Shown piece after piece: positions 12,803-20,913 of a DNA stretch of 38,332 nt. The DNA is taken from IMG/VR virus record IMGVR_UViG_3300021976_000040, positions 1 to 38,332 of that record; one strand, given 5' to 3'. Each line of letters starts with the position of its first letter. The first letter of the stretch is position 1. Source of the DNA: a virus. Under the pieces are notes generated by a model, which was not told the origin of the DNA, searched no databases, and saw only the letters and a list, made by a program, of their open reading frames with translations. The translations under genes and the position numbers were made by a program.

Positions 12803-14143
12803 ATGGCAACGCTAACGAAGCGCGCGCCGCGCAAGCCGCCGGCGCAGTCTTCCGCGAAAAGCGGACAACTGCCGTCGCCGCTCGCGGTCGAGTCCTGGCC
12901 GCTCGATCGCTTCGTGCCGTACCTCGGAAACGCGCGCCGTCTCTCCGATCGCGCCGTCGCGGTGCTCGCCTCTAGCCTGAAAGAGTTTGGCTGGCAGCAG
13001 CCGATCGTCGTCGATAAGAAAGACGTCATCATCGCGGGGCATACGCGGCTCCTGGCGGCGCAGTCGCTCGGGCTGACGCACGCGCCCGCGCACGTCGCGA
13101 AGAACCTCACGGCGGCGCAGTGTGACGCGTACCGCATCATGGACAACCGGTCGTCTGAAGAGACCGACTGGATCAATGAATTACTCTGGCCGCAACTCCT
13201 CAAGCTCGAAAAGGCGGGAATCGATCTCGCGTTAACCGGCTTCACGCAGGAAGAGTTGAACGCGCTCTTGAAAGCCGCGTCGCTCGCGGCGGGGCAATGC
13301 GACGAGGACGAGGCGCCGGAACCGCCGGCGAATCCGGTCTCGGTACTCGGTGATGTGTGGACGCTCGGCGATCATCGCGTCATGTGCGGCGATTCGACGG
13401 ACGCGGAAACCACGCAGGCTCTGTTTGCGGGCGCGGTGCCGGAGGTCGTGTTCACCGATCCGCCGTACGGCATCGACATCGTCAAGGGCTCCAAAGTAGG
13501 AGGCGGCGGCAAGCTGAAATTTGGGAAAGTTGGGGGGAAAAATTGGGTGAACTCCTCAACATACGCGGCCATCGAAGGCGACTCGGACACGGCGGCGGCA
13601 CGCGGCTTCTATCTGGCGTCCAGCGCGGCTGGCGTTAAGCAGTTCGTGATCTGGGGCGGCAACTACTTTACCGACTTCCTGCCTCCGTCCTCGTGCTGGC
13701 TGATCTGGGATAAGCAGAATACGGGCAACTTCGCGGACGTCGAAATGGCGTGGTCGACGCTCCTCAAGGGCGCGGCACGCGACGCCGAAATGGCGTGGGC
13801 GTCGTATCCCAAGGGCGCGAAACTCTACTCCTATATGTGGAACGGTCTCGCCCGCGAAGGCGATCGCAAAGGCGAGCTCGTCTCGCGCGTGCATCCCACC
13901 CAGAAGCCGGTCGGACTCTTCGAGCGCATCTTCGGCGACTTCCCGTTCATGTCGTGTTACGACGGCTTTCTCGGCTCGGGCTCGACGCTGATCGCATGCG
14001 AAAAGACGGGGCGGCGCTGCTACGGCATGGAGCTCGCGCCCGCGTACGTCGACGTCGCGGTGCTCCGCTGGCAATCGTTCACGGGCCGCGAGGCGCTGCT
14101 CAACGGGGCCACGTTCGCGGAAGTGAAGGCGGCGCGTGAATAA
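12803..14143 (+). CDS. ParB-like domain plus DNA methyltransferase (N6/N4)
   Basis: 446 residues. Residues 30-130 form a ParB/Srx-like N-terminal domain (VIIAGHTRLLAAQSLG, MDNRSSEETDW). From about 180 it is a class-beta amino methyltransferase: VLGDVWTLGDHRVMCGDS, catalytic DPPYG at 219-223, HPTQKP at 364-369 and the S-adenosylmethionine motif FLGSGST at 389-395. It would methylate adenine or cytosine amino groups in phage DNA, probably for protection from restriction. Residues 314-332 show a local duplication: EMAW...KGA occurs twice, from a 45-nt tandem repeat near 13736-13825, where relatives usually have one copy. No partner restriction enzyme is present. Confidence 0.93.
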   Translation: MATLTKRAPRKPPAQSSAKSGQLPSPLAVESWPLDRFVPYLGNARRLSDRAVAVLASSLKEFGWQQPIVVDKKDVIIAGHTRLLAAQSLGLTHAPAHVAKNLTAAQCDAYRIMDNRSSEETDWINELLWPQLLKLEKAGIDLALTGFTQEELNALLKAASLAAGQCDEDEAPEPPANPVSVLGDVWTLGDHRVMCGDSTDAETTQALFAGAVPEVVFTDPPYGIDIVKGSKVGGGGKLKFGKVGGKNWVNSSTYAAIEGDSDTAAARGFYLASSAAGVKQFVIWGGNYFTDFLPPSSCWLIWDKQNTGNFADVEMAWSTLLKGAARDAEMAWASYPKGAKLYSYMWNGLAREGDRKGELVSRVHPTQKPVGLFERIFGDFPFMSCYDGFLGSGSTLIACEKTGRRCYGMELAPAYVDVAVLRWQSFTGREALLNGATFAEVKAARE

Positions 14144-14603
14144 GCGGAACAAGGCGAAGCAATCGGCGTTCATCGCCGCGTACTGCGTCACGGCATCGAT
14201 TACAAAGGCCGCGGAGGCGAGTAAGGTCAACCGCTACGCACATTACGACTGGCTCGAACGCGATCCGGCGTATCCGGCACGCTTTGAGCGCGCCAAGCTC
14301 GAGGCCGGCGAAACGCTCGAAGCGGAAGCGGTACGCCGCGCCCACGAGGGCGTGCTCGAGCCGGTGTACTACAAGGGCAAGCCGGTGGGCGTCATGCGTG
14401 TCTACTCGGACGCGCTCATGCAGACGCTGCTCAAGGGTTTTCTGCCGGACAAATACCGCGATCGCGGCTCGGTCGAGGTTTCCGCGCCGGGCGGCGGGCC
14501 GATATTACTCGAGGATTCACGGCTCGTGGCGCTCAACGATTCCGAGTTGGAAACGCTCATTGTTCTGGCGCAGAAGCTCACGCCGGAACCGGTCGCGCCG
14601 TAA
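14136..14603 (+). CDS. Terminase small subunit
   Basis: 155 residues from GTG 14136, overlapping the methyltransferase stop by 8 nt. The N-terminus has a helix-turn-helix pattern (AFIAAYCVTASITKAAEASK, HYDWLERDPAYPARFERAK) and the centre carries EAVRRAHEGV and DALMQTLLKGFLPDKYRDR, typical of phage small terminases that recognise the packaging site and stimulate the large subunit. Position at the start of the packaging module supports this. The C-terminus is acidic. The large subunit follows after four intervening genes, which is unusual. Confidence 0.8.
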   Translation: MNKRNKAKQSAFIAAYCVTASITKAAEASKVNRYAHYDWLERDPAYPARFERAKLEAGETLEAEAVRRAHEGVLEPVYYKGKPVGVMRVYSDALMQTLLKGFLPDKYRDRGSVEVSAPGGGPILLEDSRLVALNDSELETLIVLAQKLTPEPVAP

Positions 14604-14609
14604 CACACC

Positions 14610-15695
14610 ATGAAAGTCCTCGGGGTCGCGCTGCTCTTCGTCGCGCCGCTCATCGCCGCGTCGAAAGCGGAACTCGCGCTGAAGGCCGAAATCGCGCGTT
14701 TGCAAACCGCGCTCGCGGTGCAAGCCAAGGCCACGCAAATCGCGCAAACCGCGGCCACGCAAGCGGCGCAAGGGCAAGCGGCGCAAACCGGGCTCGCGAA
14801 GGCGGCCGCCTCCGACGCCGCGCGGGCACGCGAGGCGCTGGCCGATCAGGCGTCGAAATCGCAGGAATCCCTCGCGCTGCTCGCCATTCAGAATCAGAAC
14901 ACGCTCGCGCAGGTCACGAAAACCGTGGCGCGCGAAAAGGCATCGGCGGCGGCGGCCACGGCGAAAACACTCTCGACGCTGGACACGAACACGAAAACGG
15001 CGGCGCAGAAGGCGGACGAGGTGCGGCAAGCGCAAAACGATAACGCCGGTGCCGCGGCGGTCGCGGTTGAGGATGCGAAAGCGGCGGCGGCGGAACAGGC
15101 CGCGGCGACCGAACGCCTGGCGCAAGCGGCCGCGGCCGCGAAGCGCGCCGACGACGCCATGCTGCAATCCGCGAAAACCTCGCAACTCAATCAATACGGG
15201 ACCATGCTCGCGCTGGTCATCGGGTTTGCGACGCTGCTCTGGAAGGGCTACACGGATTCACGTACGCACGATTGGGAACGCGAGGCGACGAAAGCGGAAG
15301 TCAAAGCCGTGATCGTGAGCGAGATCAAGACCTCGACGGCTGAACGCGACGCGGATAACGCGGTCCAGGAAACAGGCATCATGGCGCGGCTCGCCTCGAT
15401 GACGGCGCAGTACCTTATCACGCGCACGCGGGAATTGTCGGCGATGCGTAAGGCGCTCAACGATGGCGACTTCGAAACGCTCGCCTGGCTGGCGCATAAT
15501 CTCGCGGGCACGGGTACGTCGTTCGGGTATCCCGAAGTGTCGCGGCTCGGCAAACTCATGGAAAACGCTGCGCGGGGCAAGGATCAATTGTCGTTTGAGG
15601 ATCTGCTCGAAACGTTCACGAATTACGTGCACTCGGTCCCGTCGCCGGATCTCACGACGCTCGCGGCTCCCGCTTCAGCGCCGCGTGCCGCATGA
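14610..15695 (+). CDS. Membrane coiled-coil protein with C-terminal HPt domain
   Basis: 361 residues. Residues 1-17 resemble a signal peptide or short span (LGVALLFVAPLIAAS). Residues 20-185 are an Ala/Gln/Lys-rich coiled coil with repeated AAAKA-type heptads. Residues 196-214 form a transmembrane span (YGTMLALVIGFATLLWKGY). Residues 278-340 match the histidine phosphotransfer (HPt) fold: GDFETLAWLAHNLAGTGTSF, with His296 as phosphoacceptor, the small-residue turn after it, and then EVSRLGKLMENAARG. HPt domains shuttle phosphate between response-regulator receiver domains. No kinase or receiver is encoded nearby, so host partners are implied. It lies between the terminase genes. A structural role with a chance similarity is the alternative. 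Confidence 0.72.
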   Translation: MKVLGVALLFVAPLIAASKAELALKAEIARLQTALAVQAKATQIAQTAATQAAQGQAAQTGLAKAAASDAARAREALADQASKSQESLALLAIQNQNTLAQVTKTVAREKASAAAATAKTLSTLDTNTKTAAQKADEVRQAQNDNAGAAAVAVEDAKAAAAEQAAATERLAQAAAAAKRADDAMLQSAKTSQLNQYGTMLALVIGFATLLWKGYTDSRTHDWEREATKAEVKAVIVSEIKTSTAERDADNAVQETGIMARLASMTAQYLITRTRELSAMRKALNDGDFETLAWLAHNLAGTGTSFGYPEVSRLGKLMENAARGKDQLSFEDLLETFTNYVHSVPSPDLTTLAAPASAPRAA

Positions 15696-16120
15696 ATCTC
15701 TTTACCTGGGGGCGGCGCGCCTTGTCTGGCGCGCTCGTCTGCGTGCTGCGTTCGCAGCTCCGAATGAATCAAAGGATTAATATACTCGTGTCTACTGTTC
15801 AAGATTTGCAGGACCTTCAAGCGCGGCTTGCCGCGGACGTCGCCACGCAAAGCGCGGATATCGCGGTCATCCAGAACAATCTAACGGTGCAACTCAAAGA
15901 TTTGTCGGACGAGATTCAACGGCTGCAGGACGCGCAGCCTACGCTCGATCTCACGAATATCACCATGAGCATTAACCAAATCGAGTCGAACCATCTCGCC
16001 CTACTCGCGCTCGCGAAACAAGCGGCCGGCGTCGAAACGATTCCGCCTCCTCCTCCGCTGATCCCGACCGCGCCGTCGAGCGATCAACCAAAGCCGCCGA
16101 CGGTCGACGAACCGCTCTAA
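15692..16120 (+). CDS. Coiled-coil protein with Pro-rich tail, 142 aa
   Basis: ATG 15692 overlaps the HPt gene's stop (ATGA). An internal ATG at 15764 could also be used. Residues 25-110 are a long amphipathic helix (NILVSTVQDLQDLQARLAAD, LKDLSDEIQRLQDA) predicting a coiled coil; the last 30 residues are Pro-rich (IPPPPPLIPTAPSS). Layout resembles small phage coiled-coil proteins of the needle or packaging accessory kind; no family assigned. Coupled to the HPt protein, so an interaction between them is worth considering. Confidence 0.65.
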   Translation: MNLFTWGRRALSGALVCVLRSQLRMNQRINILVSTVQDLQDLQARLAADVATQSADIAVIQNNLTVQLKDLSDEIQRLQDAQPTLDLTNITMSINQIESNHLALLALAKQAAGVETIPPPPPLIPTAPSSDQPKPPTVDEPL

Positions 16121-16124
16121 AGCG

Positions 16125-16319
16125 ATGGCGACTCCTGCGCGGAACGTGGAAGCGATCGCGGACGTGTACGCGGTCGCGCTGCTCGAGCTCGCGCTGCTGC
16201 CCTTCGCGGCGTGGCTCGACGCGCATCCAGGGCGCGCCGTGAATGAGTACGACGCTTGGCGCAATCCGCCGGCGCTCAAACCGCTCACTTCAGGGGCGGC
16301 CGGCGGGGGCGGCAAATGA
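16125..16319 (+). CDS. Hypothetical protein, 64 aa
   Basis: ATG 16125, 5 nt after the previous stop. Helical hydrophobic centre (VYAVALLELALLPFAAWLDA) may be a membrane-associated helix; the end is Gly-rich. ATGA overlap with the next gene (16316-16319). Unknown function, located in the packaging block. Confidence 0.6.
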   Translation: MATPARNVEAIADVYAVALLELALLPFAAWLDAHPGRAVNEYDAWRNPPALKPLTSGAAGGGGK

Positions 16320-16513
16320 GACGCAAGCGGAAACCGGCGTCGGGCGTGCCGCGCAAACCGGCGTTCACGATCGAGCGCGATCTCGACGGCTACGTGCATA
16401 CCGCGCTCGGGTTCATGAGCGAGGCCGCGTACCGTGTCGCGCAGCAACGCGATACGCTGCTGCTGCCGGCATATGAAGATATTCCCGTGATGGCGTTCTC
16501 CGTCTCTAAGTAA
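16316..16513 (+). CDS. Hypothetical protein, 65 aa
   Basis: Start ATG 16316 within ATGA; a longer frame to 16256 overruns the upstream gene. Basic N-terminus (MRRKRKPASG) followed by a helix (DGYVHTALGFMSEAAYRVAQ). Its stop TAA shares a base with the terminase ATPase ATG at 16513. Possibly DNA-binding given the basic start; otherwise unknown. Confidence 0.6.
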   Translation: MRRKRKPASGVPRKPAFTIERDLDGYVHTALGFMSEAAYRVAQQRDTLLLPAYEDIPVMAFSVSK

Positions 16514-17247
16514 TGTCCACTCTCGCGCTGCCACGCGCGTTACCGCCGACGCTGCCGGCGTTGGCGGATCTGCTCGCCGAACAACGCCGGCGCTCGCGGC
16601 GCAAGATCGATCGCATGTTTCCCGATACGGGGCCATACCGGCGAGAGCTCTACAAGAAACATATGGACGTGATCGCGGCCACGGCGATCTCGAATCAAGT
16701 AGCGTTTATCGCCGCGAACAAGATCGGTAAGTCGGAACTCGGTTGTTACTGCGTGAGTGTGTGGCTTACCGGCGAATACCCTCACTGGTGGAACGGACGG
16801 CGGTTTCCCCGTCCTACCACGATCTGGGCCACGGGTGAAAAAAACTCGGTCGTGCGCGATAGCTTGCAATTGAAGTTACTCGGGCCGCTCTCGGATATCG
16901 GCACGGGATTGATACCGGGCGATAGCATCGTGCGGGTCACGAGGAAGTCTGGGCTCTCGGACGCCATCGACACGTTGAGCGTGCGGCACGTCTCGGGCGG
17001 GCTCTCGTCGCTGCGGTTCAAAAGTTACGAGGAAGGTCGTACGGCGTTCCAGGCTACGGATCTCGACGCCGTGCTCATGGACGAAGAACCGGACTTGCCG
17101 TTGTATGTCGAGGCATTGATGCGAACTATGGTGCGGGTAGGCATAATGCTTTGCACTTTCACGCCATTAAGCGGCTGGAGTGAAGTGGTCGAGCAGTTTC
17201 TCGGCGCGGTTGGATCGACTGAATTACCAAGCGATGAGTTAGGGTGA
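16513..17247 (+). CDS. Terminase large subunit, ATPase part (split gene)
   Basis: 244 residues corresponding only to the N-terminal motor domain of P22 gp2-type large terminases. Walker A is seen at 67-74 (AANKIGKS) and Walker B with catalytic Glu at 185-191 (DAVLMDEE); the coupling segment TFTPLSGWSEV is at 215-225. It hydrolyses ATP to drive DNA into the prohead. In relatives this domain is fused to the nuclease; here a TGA ends it and the nuclease starts at an overlapping GTG (17244-17247). The two products together (488 aa) match the normal full length. Confidence 0.88.
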   Translation: MSTLALPRALPPTLPALADLLAEQRRRSRRKIDRMFPDTGPYRRELYKKHMDVIAATAISNQVAFIAANKIGKSELGCYCVSVWLTGEYPHWWNGRRFPRPTTIWATGEKNSVVRDSLQLKLLGPLSDIGTGLIPGDSIVRVTRKSGLSDAIDTLSVRHVSGGLSSLRFKSYEEGRTAFQATDLDAVLMDEEPDLPLYVEALMRTMVRVGIMLCTFTPLSGWSEVVEQFLGAVGSTELPSDELG

Positions 17248-17978
17248 GCGGAAAAATAACGATACAGGGCGGGTGGGATGACGTGCCGCATCTTGAGGAA
17301 GCAGCCAAGATCGAAATGCTGGCGGCAATACTTCCCTACCAACGCGACGCGCGCTCGAAGGGTATTCCTGACCTTGGCGCGGGCGCCGTGTATCCAATGA
17401 CTCAAGAGGACTACATTACCGATCGCAAGCCCGATCCGTCGTGGAAGCGCGCGTACGGGCTCGACGTCGGGCGAACCGAAACCGCGGCGGTGTGGATAGC
17501 GTTCGACCCGGAGCAATCCTTCGCGATCGCATATGAGGAGTACTGGCGCGGCGACGCAGAACCATCGATACACGCGGCCGCGATACGGGCGAAGGGCGAA
17601 TGGATACCGGGCGCGGTCGATCCCGCCTCGATCGCTGGCTCGCAGATTGACGGCCGCCAACTGATCGAACTCTATCGCGATCTCGGTCTCGATTTGACGC
17701 CCGCGGATAACGCGGTTACGGCCGGGACCGGAAAGGTCTGGAATCTGTTCAGTACCGGGCAACTCAAGATCGCGCGGCATTTGACGCACTTACTACGGCA
17801 ACTCAAGATTTACAGGCACGATGAAAAACACCGTATCGTGAAGGTGAACGATCACGGTCCTGACGCATTACGTTACTGCGTGATGACGGGGCCGGATATC
17901 ATGCGCGCGCGGCCGGCGTCGCTCTCGCTCGACTCGTGGCTGCGGCCGACGATCACGGGCAGCGGCTGGATGGGTTAG
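17244..17978 (+). CDS. Terminase large subunit, nuclease part (split gene)
   Basis: 244 residues from GTG 17244. It begins at the usual interdomain point (TIQGGWDDVPHLEEAAKIE) and contains the RNase H-like acidic residues Asp74 (GLDVGRTETAAVW), Asp126 (GAVDPAS) and Asp207 (VNDHGPDALRY), which bind metal and cut concatemers during packaging. The GTGA overlap keeps equal synthesis with the ATPase part. Reinitiation at GTG is the simplest mechanism; -1 frameshifting to a fusion is possible but no obvious slippery heptamer is seen. Confidence 0.88.
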   Translation: MSGKITIQGGWDDVPHLEEAAKIEMLAAILPYQRDARSKGIPDLGAGAVYPMTQEDYITDRKPDPSWKRAYGLDVGRTETAAVWIAFDPEQSFAIAYEEYWRGDAEPSIHAAAIRAKGEWIPGAVDPASIAGSQIDGRQLIELYRDLGLDLTPADNAVTAGTGKVWNLFSTGQLKIARHLTHLLRQLKIYRHDEKHRIVKVNDHGPDALRYCVMTGPDIMRARPASLSLDSWLRPTITGSGWMG

Positions 17979-17999
17979 GCGCGGAAGCGAATACGGCTG

Positions 18000-18128
18000 G
18001 TGGTCGTTCGATCGCAACCGCCGGACGGGCAACCGGCGCAAATTCTCGAACGGCTTTTTCCTCTTATTGTGCGGCTGCTCGCGCCGCTGGCGCGTCATGT
18101 GAGCGCGGCTTACAGCGCGTCGCCTTGA
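18000..18128 (+). CDS. Possible small peptide, 42 aa
   Basis: GTG 18000 frame reads MVVRSQPPDGQPAQILERLF and continues as an amphipathic helix (PLIVRLLAPLARHVS). It lies after the terminase and overlaps the end of the minus gene 18110-18304. No SD seen. Weakly supported; the region may instead be a 3' untranslated spacer. Confidence 0.25.
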   Translation: MVVRSQPPDGQPAQILERLFPLIVRLLAPLARHVSAAYSASP

Positions 18129-18304
18129 ATCCGCTCCGTCCACCATTTCTCGATCCACTCGCGGCGCTCCGCGTCGGGTAACTCGGCGAGTAACCAGCTT
18201 CCCCAGACGCCGCGTAACTCGGTCCGCACGAAAATACGCGTCGCGTCGGTCTCGCACGCACGAAAAAATAAGTCCCTCTTAACCTCGGTGTCCGCTATGA
18301 GCAT
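18110..18304 (-). CDS. Lone minus-strand small protein, 64 aa
   Basis: ATG 18304. Sequence includes VRTELRGVWGSWLLAELPDA then ERREWIEKWWTERIQG, a tryptophan-rich helical pattern that looks genuinely coding. It is opposite to the late genes and sits between the terminase nuclease and portal, which is typical of a moron. A TTGACA-like hexamer lies just upstream of the start (18310-18315), but no -10 fits it. Function unknown. Confidence 0.6.
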   Translation of the reverse strand: MLIADTEVKRDLFFRACETDATRIFVRTELRGVWGSWLLAELPDAERREWIEKWWTERIQGDAL

Positions 18305-18398
18305 TGTTCGATTCTGTCAAAATTCTCCGCGCCCCGTGCGTGCGCTGCTGCTCGTGGGCGTGCTCGCGCGCGCCGTGCTCGGTGGAGGCGCGCTCTAA
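18297..18398 (+). CDS. Possible small hydrophobic peptide before portal, 33 aa
   Basis: ATG 18297 gives MSIVRFCQNSPRPVRALLLV with a hydrophobic C-terminal half (LLLVGVLARAVLGG). Its stop TAA directly abuts the portal ATG at 18399, so it may couple translation into the portal gene. It overlaps the minus gene's start by 8 nt. Tentative. Confidence 0.35.
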   Translation: MSIVRFCQNSPRPVRALLLVGVLARAVLGGGAL

Positions 18399-20495
18399 AT
18401 GGCGAAGAAAGACGAACTCGACGAGCTCGACGCCATCGCTTTAATGCGCGAGAGGTTTCACGCCGCAGAAGAGGCTGAAATGCTCAACCGCGTCGCGGCG
18501 CTCGAAGCCATCGAATTCTATTACGGCGCGCAGTGGGCCGCGGACGTGAAGGCGGCGCGCCTGGCGGACGGCCGTCCTGCCTTTACCTTGAACCGTCTTC
18601 CGGCGATCGTGCGCCAGGTGCTCAACGAAGAACGCGCCGATCCGCCGGCTATCGAAATTCAACCGGAGGGCAACGGCGCGGACGATGACGGCGCGGAAGC
18701 GGCGCAGGGGCTGGCGCGGCACGTCGAAACGCACTCCGCGGCGCGCGACGCGTACGAAAACGCCTTCGAATACATGGTCATTGGCGGCTTCGGTAGCTGG
18801 CGCGTCACGCATGACTACCTGCCGCGGTCGATGGACCAGGAGTTATACGTCGAGCCCATCATTAATCCGTTTTCGGTCTACTGGGATCCTGCCTCGAAGA
18901 AGCTCGATAAATCCGATGCGCGTTTCGCGTTTACGGTGCTCGATCTGTCCTGCGACGAACACAACGACGCGTATCCTGACTCGGAGCTCGCCTCGGCGAC
19001 GGATTTCGCGGGCATGGGAAACCTCGCGCCCGGCTGGCTCAACAAAGACGGCGCGCGCGTCGTCGAATACTTCCACGTCGAAACGGAAGACGCGACGCTC
19101 GTGCAGTTGGTCGGCGGCGGGCCGATGGTCTATGACGATCAGATACCGGAGGGCGGTCTCGTCGCGCTCGGTCCTGATGGCGAGCCGATCTCGCGGCCGG
19201 ACAAGCGGCGTACCGTGTACGTCGCGCACTCGAACGGTATCGAGTGGTTGAAGAAACCGAAGAAACTCCCGACGCCTTCGATCCCGCTCGTGTCGGTGTT
19301 TGGCGAGCGCCTGATCGTCAATGGCGAAATGCGTATTAAGGGCATGGTCGAGGATCTGATGGAACCGGCGCGTATGTTCAACTACAACTCGTCGGCGGTC
19401 GCGGAAACGACATCGAACGCGTCGAAGGATTCCTGGGTCGCTACGGCTGAACAGGTCGAGCCGTACCAAAACATCTGGGCGGCGTCTTCCACGCGGAGAG
19501 TGACGGTCCTGCCTTACAAAAATATGCAGGGCGTGGCGCCTCCGTATAAGCCTTCGACGGAACCGCCGATCCAGGCCATCTCGGCGGCGCGGCAGCAATC
19601 GGCCGACGATCTGCGCGCCATCTCGGGCGTGTACGATGCCACGCAATCGCCGAACGGCGGCGAGGAGTCGGGCCGCGCGATCCTGGCGCGGCGGCACCAG
19701 GCGCGGACGGGCAACAATCACTTTTCGCAAAATCTGCGCGCCGGCGTCAAACGCACGGCCGAAATTCTGCTCGAGTATTTCCCGATCATCTATGACGCGG
19801 GCCGCGTGATGCGGATTATCGGGAAGGACCAGAACGAAAAGCAAATCATGGTACACGGTGGCCGGCCGGAAACCGTGCCGGCGGAACTACCCGAAAACGT
19901 AAAAGCCGTCATCGATCTGTCGCGCGGCAATTACGCGGTCACGATCGGGCGCGCGTACGACACGATGCGCGAGGAAACCGTCGAAATGATGCTTTCCCTC
20001 GTCGCCGCCGAACCGGCGCTCGCGCCGATCCTCGCCGATCTCATCGTCAACGAAATGAGTTTCCCCGGTAAGTCCGCGTTCGTCGAACGGCTCAAGCGCG
20101 CGCTGCCGGCGAACCTGCAGGATAACGATAATCCGACCGATCCTCAACAACTCCAGGCGCATAACGGGATGCTGATGCAGCAAAATCAGAAGCTCATCGC
20201 GCAAATCCAACAACTCGCGACGATGGTCAAAAACCAGACCGTCCAGGCGCAAAGCCGCGAAAAGATCGAAGCCATGAAGCTACGGGCGACGGCGATCAAC
20301 GCGCAGGTTAAGCTCGACGCAGAACGCCTCAAGGCGCGCTCCGCGATCCTGCTCAAGAAGGCCGACGCGGAATTTACCATTGCTCACGATCACGCGCTCG
20401 CGGATAAAAAGCACGTACACGACGTCATGCATGCTTCGCACGCCGCGAAGCTGAAGCCGGTCAAGCCGCAGCCGGGCGAGGGGTTCACGCAATGA
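18399..20495 (+). CDS. Portal protein (P22 gp1-like)
   Basis: 698 residues, close to P22 gp1 (725). N-terminal features include EFYYGAQWAAD and RPAFTLNRLPAIVRQVLNEE, both typical of the family; the middle has EYMVIGGFGSWRV, NPFSVYWDPASKK and ISGVYDATQSPNGGEESGRA. The C-terminal 150 residues are a long helical, Gln/Lys-rich barrel-like region (QQNQKLIAQIQQLATMVKNQ). The dodecameric portal forms the DNA gateway at one vertex and joins head to tail. It is followed at 1 nt by the minus-strand zinc protein. Confidence 0.93.
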   Translation: MAKKDELDELDAIALMRERFHAAEEAEMLNRVAALEAIEFYYGAQWAADVKAARLADGRPAFTLNRLPAIVRQVLNEERADPPAIEIQPEGNGADDDGAEAAQGLARHVETHSAARDAYENAFEYMVIGGFGSWRVTHDYLPRSMDQELYVEPIINPFSVYWDPASKKLDKSDARFAFTVLDLSCDEHNDAYPDSELASATDFAGMGNLAPGWLNKDGARVVEYFHVETEDATLVQLVGGGPMVYDDQIPEGGLVALGPDGEPISRPDKRRTVYVAHSNGIEWLKKPKKLPTPSIPLVSVFGERLIVNGEMRIKGMVEDLMEPARMFNYNSSAVAETTSNASKDSWVATAEQVEPYQNIWAASSTRRVTVLPYKNMQGVAPPYKPSTEPPIQAISAARQQSADDLRAISGVYDATQSPNGGEESGRAILARRHQARTGNNHFSQNLRAGVKRTAEILLEYFPIIYDAGRVMRIIGKDQNEKQIMVHGGRPETVPAELPENVKAVIDLSRGNYAVTIGRAYDTMREETVEMMLSLVAAEPALAPILADLIVNEMSFPGKSAFVERLKRALPANLQDNDNPTDPQQLQAHNGMLMQQNQKLIAQIQQLATMVKNQTVQAQSREKIEAMKLRATAINAQVKLDAERLKARSAILLKKADAEFTIAHDHALADKKHVHDVMHASHAAKLKPVKPQPGEGFTQ

Positions 20496-20496
20496 T

Positions 20497-20895
20497 TCAC
20501 GCCGGCTTTAAGTCGCGCGCGATCTCGCTCGGGACCATGCCGAACACGCAACCGCACACTGAGCAGAATGTCAGGGCCATCGGTGATTCGTTGCGCCATA
20601 CTCCAAGCTGCTCGATGGTGGAGCGGCACTCGGGGCAATGCGGCTGCTTCGGCGCGACGAGTGAACGTTCATCGACCGCAACCTCAGCCTCGCTAGATAG
20701 CTTCTTGGCTGTAGCGAGCGGCGTTTCGTCAAAGTCGATAACCAACTCCAGACGGCGCGGTATCCCGTCTGGAAACATATCCTCTACGCGTAGACTGATC
20801 GGCTGCTTAAGTTTGAGTCGGTGCAGGTTTCCAGGCTCAAGGATGAGTACGAGTAACGGCGTACCGTCCGGCTTCTTCCCAACTGCTTTATTCAC
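20497..20895 (-). CDS. Minus-strand zinc-ribbon protein, 132 aa
   Basis: GTG 20895 begins MNKAVGKKPDGTPLLVLILE. The C-terminal third contains CPECRSTIEQ and CSVCGCVFGM, a four-cysteine zinc ribbon; the N-terminal part is beta-rich. TATAAT at 20903-20908 (minus strand) is only 7 nt upstream, so the mRNA would be leaderless or nearly so. It is in antisense orientation between portal and endolysin, so it is probably a moron expressed independently, perhaps in the lysogen. Function unknown. The plus-strand frame over it is Ser/Arg-rich and rejected. Confidence 0.72.
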   Translation of the reverse strand: MNKAVGKKPDGTPLLVLILEPGNLHRLKLKQPISLRVEDMFPDGIPRRLELVIDFDETPLATAKKLSSEAEVAVDERSLVAPKQPHCPECRSTIEQLGVWRNESPMALTFCSVCGCVFGMVPSEIARDLKPA

Positions 20896-20902
20896 AGAAA
20901 GA

Positions 20903-20908
20903 ATTATA
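20903..20908 (-). promoter_or_regulatory. -10 element of minus-strand zinc protein
   Basis: Perfect TATAAT on the minus strand, 7 nt before the GTG at 20895. No good -35 was found at 16-18 bp. The spacing would place the transcription start at about the initiation codon. Confidence 0.5.
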
Positions 20909-20913
20909 AGCGC

